A DNA stretch of 64,000 nucleotides. Source: JBALVT01 sp965262875. GTDB taxonomy: Bacteria; Pseudomonadota; Gammaproteobacteria; Pseudomonadales; Halieaceae. Under the pieces are notes generated by a model. That model did no database searches, was not told the DNA's origin, and saw nothing but the letters and a program-made list of their open reading frames with translations. The DNA lies in assembly GCA_965262875.1 (NCBI GenBank), contig OZ253569.1, forward strand, positions 5,394,001-5,458,000. Reading direction: 5' to 3'. Positions 63,790 to 64,000 of the stretch are shown here, piece after piece (positions within the stretch are counted from its first letter, which is position 1; every line of letters starts with the position of its first letter). A program made the position numbers and the translations under genes.

Positions 63790-64000
63790 ATGAACAAGAA
63801 AGCCCAGCTCAGGGAAATAAACACAAGAAAAATCATTAGTCATGCGGAGACGCTATTTGCGGAAAAAGGTTATAACGGAACCTCTACCCAGGAAGTCGCG
63901 GACAGCGCTGGACTGCCCAAATCTAATGTCCACTACTATTTCAATACCAAGCAGGAGCTTTATACAGCCGTGTTGCAAGATATATTGGCTGACTGGATGC
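63790..64000 (+). CDS. TetR-family regulator, RutR-like (truncated at window end)
   Basis: The first 70 codons are visible. The helix-turn-helix reads ISHAETLFAEKGYNGTSTQE and SAGLPKSNVHYYFNTKQELY, very like RutR, the pyrimidine-responsive regulator of uracil catabolism. It lies upstream of, and divergent from, a pyrimidine-base gene cluster, which fits such a role. The ligand-binding domain is beyond the window, so the assignment rests on the DNA-binding domain and location. ATG 63790 is the first in-frame start; no strong ribosome site is seen. Confidence 0.8.
   Translation, partial: MNKKAQLREINTRKIISHAETLFAEKGYNGTSTQEVADSAGLPKSNVHYYFNTKQELYTAVLQDILADWM

Noticed and set aside
1..64000. CRISPR arrays, prophage, toxin-antitoxin or other defence genes, rRNA and tRNA
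   Set aside because: Looked for and not seen; the accessory content is limited to insertion sequences.

Overview
The window reads as a chromosomal segment of a Gammaproteobacterium, most likely a marine heterotroph of the Cellvibrionales type (Halieaceae or Spongiibacteraceae-like). This is inferred from ThrH, CysB and RmuC, a lone YajC, TonB-dependent receptors with EEIVVTAQ/EEVIVTAQ plugs, and acyl-CoA ligase, LLM and amidohydrolase genes. No rRNA, tRNA or CRISPR array was seen.

Bases 1-18942 are mostly housekeeping. They hold the 3' part of pabB, thrH, cysB, a cytosolic 5'-nucleotidase coupled to a sodium/alanine symporter, a D-cysteine desulfhydrase, yajC and xthA. An acyl-CoA ligase follows that is split by one missing C. 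After an IS30 element come an NTF2-like protein with an amidohydrolase-like partner, an MBL-fold hydrolase, bcp, rmuC, a NUDIX gene, a flavin reductase, moaC-moaD-moaE and an LLM-family oxidoreductase.

Bases 18943-30465 are rich in insertion sequences. A complete IS4-type element has a 9-bp target duplication. A TerB-like gene and an aruH-aruI-like pair (arginine transaminase pathway) come next. Then two nested pairs follow: an IS5-type element inside an IS1182-type transposase gene, and an IS21-type element inside an IS3-type remnant. The IS21 copy carries an istA-istB deletion fusion and two small accessory genes.

Bases 30466-64000 form a large locus for nucleotide, nucleoside and pyrimidine catabolism. 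Its outer-membrane and exported part has two related TonB-dependent receptors, a class II cAMP phosphodiesterase, an exported adenosine deaminase, a Tat-type lipoprotein nucleoside hydrolase and a sulfatase lipoprotein. Uptake genes are a CNT nucleoside transporter, an MFS transporter and an NCS1 base transporter. Cytoplasmic enzymes are DeoD, DeoA, two nucleoside hydrolases, a PGM2-like phosphopentomutase candidate, DeoC, a two-domain ALDH16-type dehydrogenase, ribokinase and uracil phosphoribosyltransferase. A pyrimidine-base branch has a beta-ureidopropionase-type amidohydrolase, a damaged beta-alanine aminotransferase/acylating aldehyde dehydrogenase chimera and a RutR-like TetR regulator cut by the window end. 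A P450 with an unusual I-helix motif also lies here. An ISL3-type element sits 4 bp upstream of the amidohydrolase start codon. Taken together, the genes suggest capture of dissolved nucleotides, including cAMP, outside the cytoplasm, stepwise conversion to nucleosides and bases, and funnelling of ribose, deoxyribose and beta-alanine into central metabolism.
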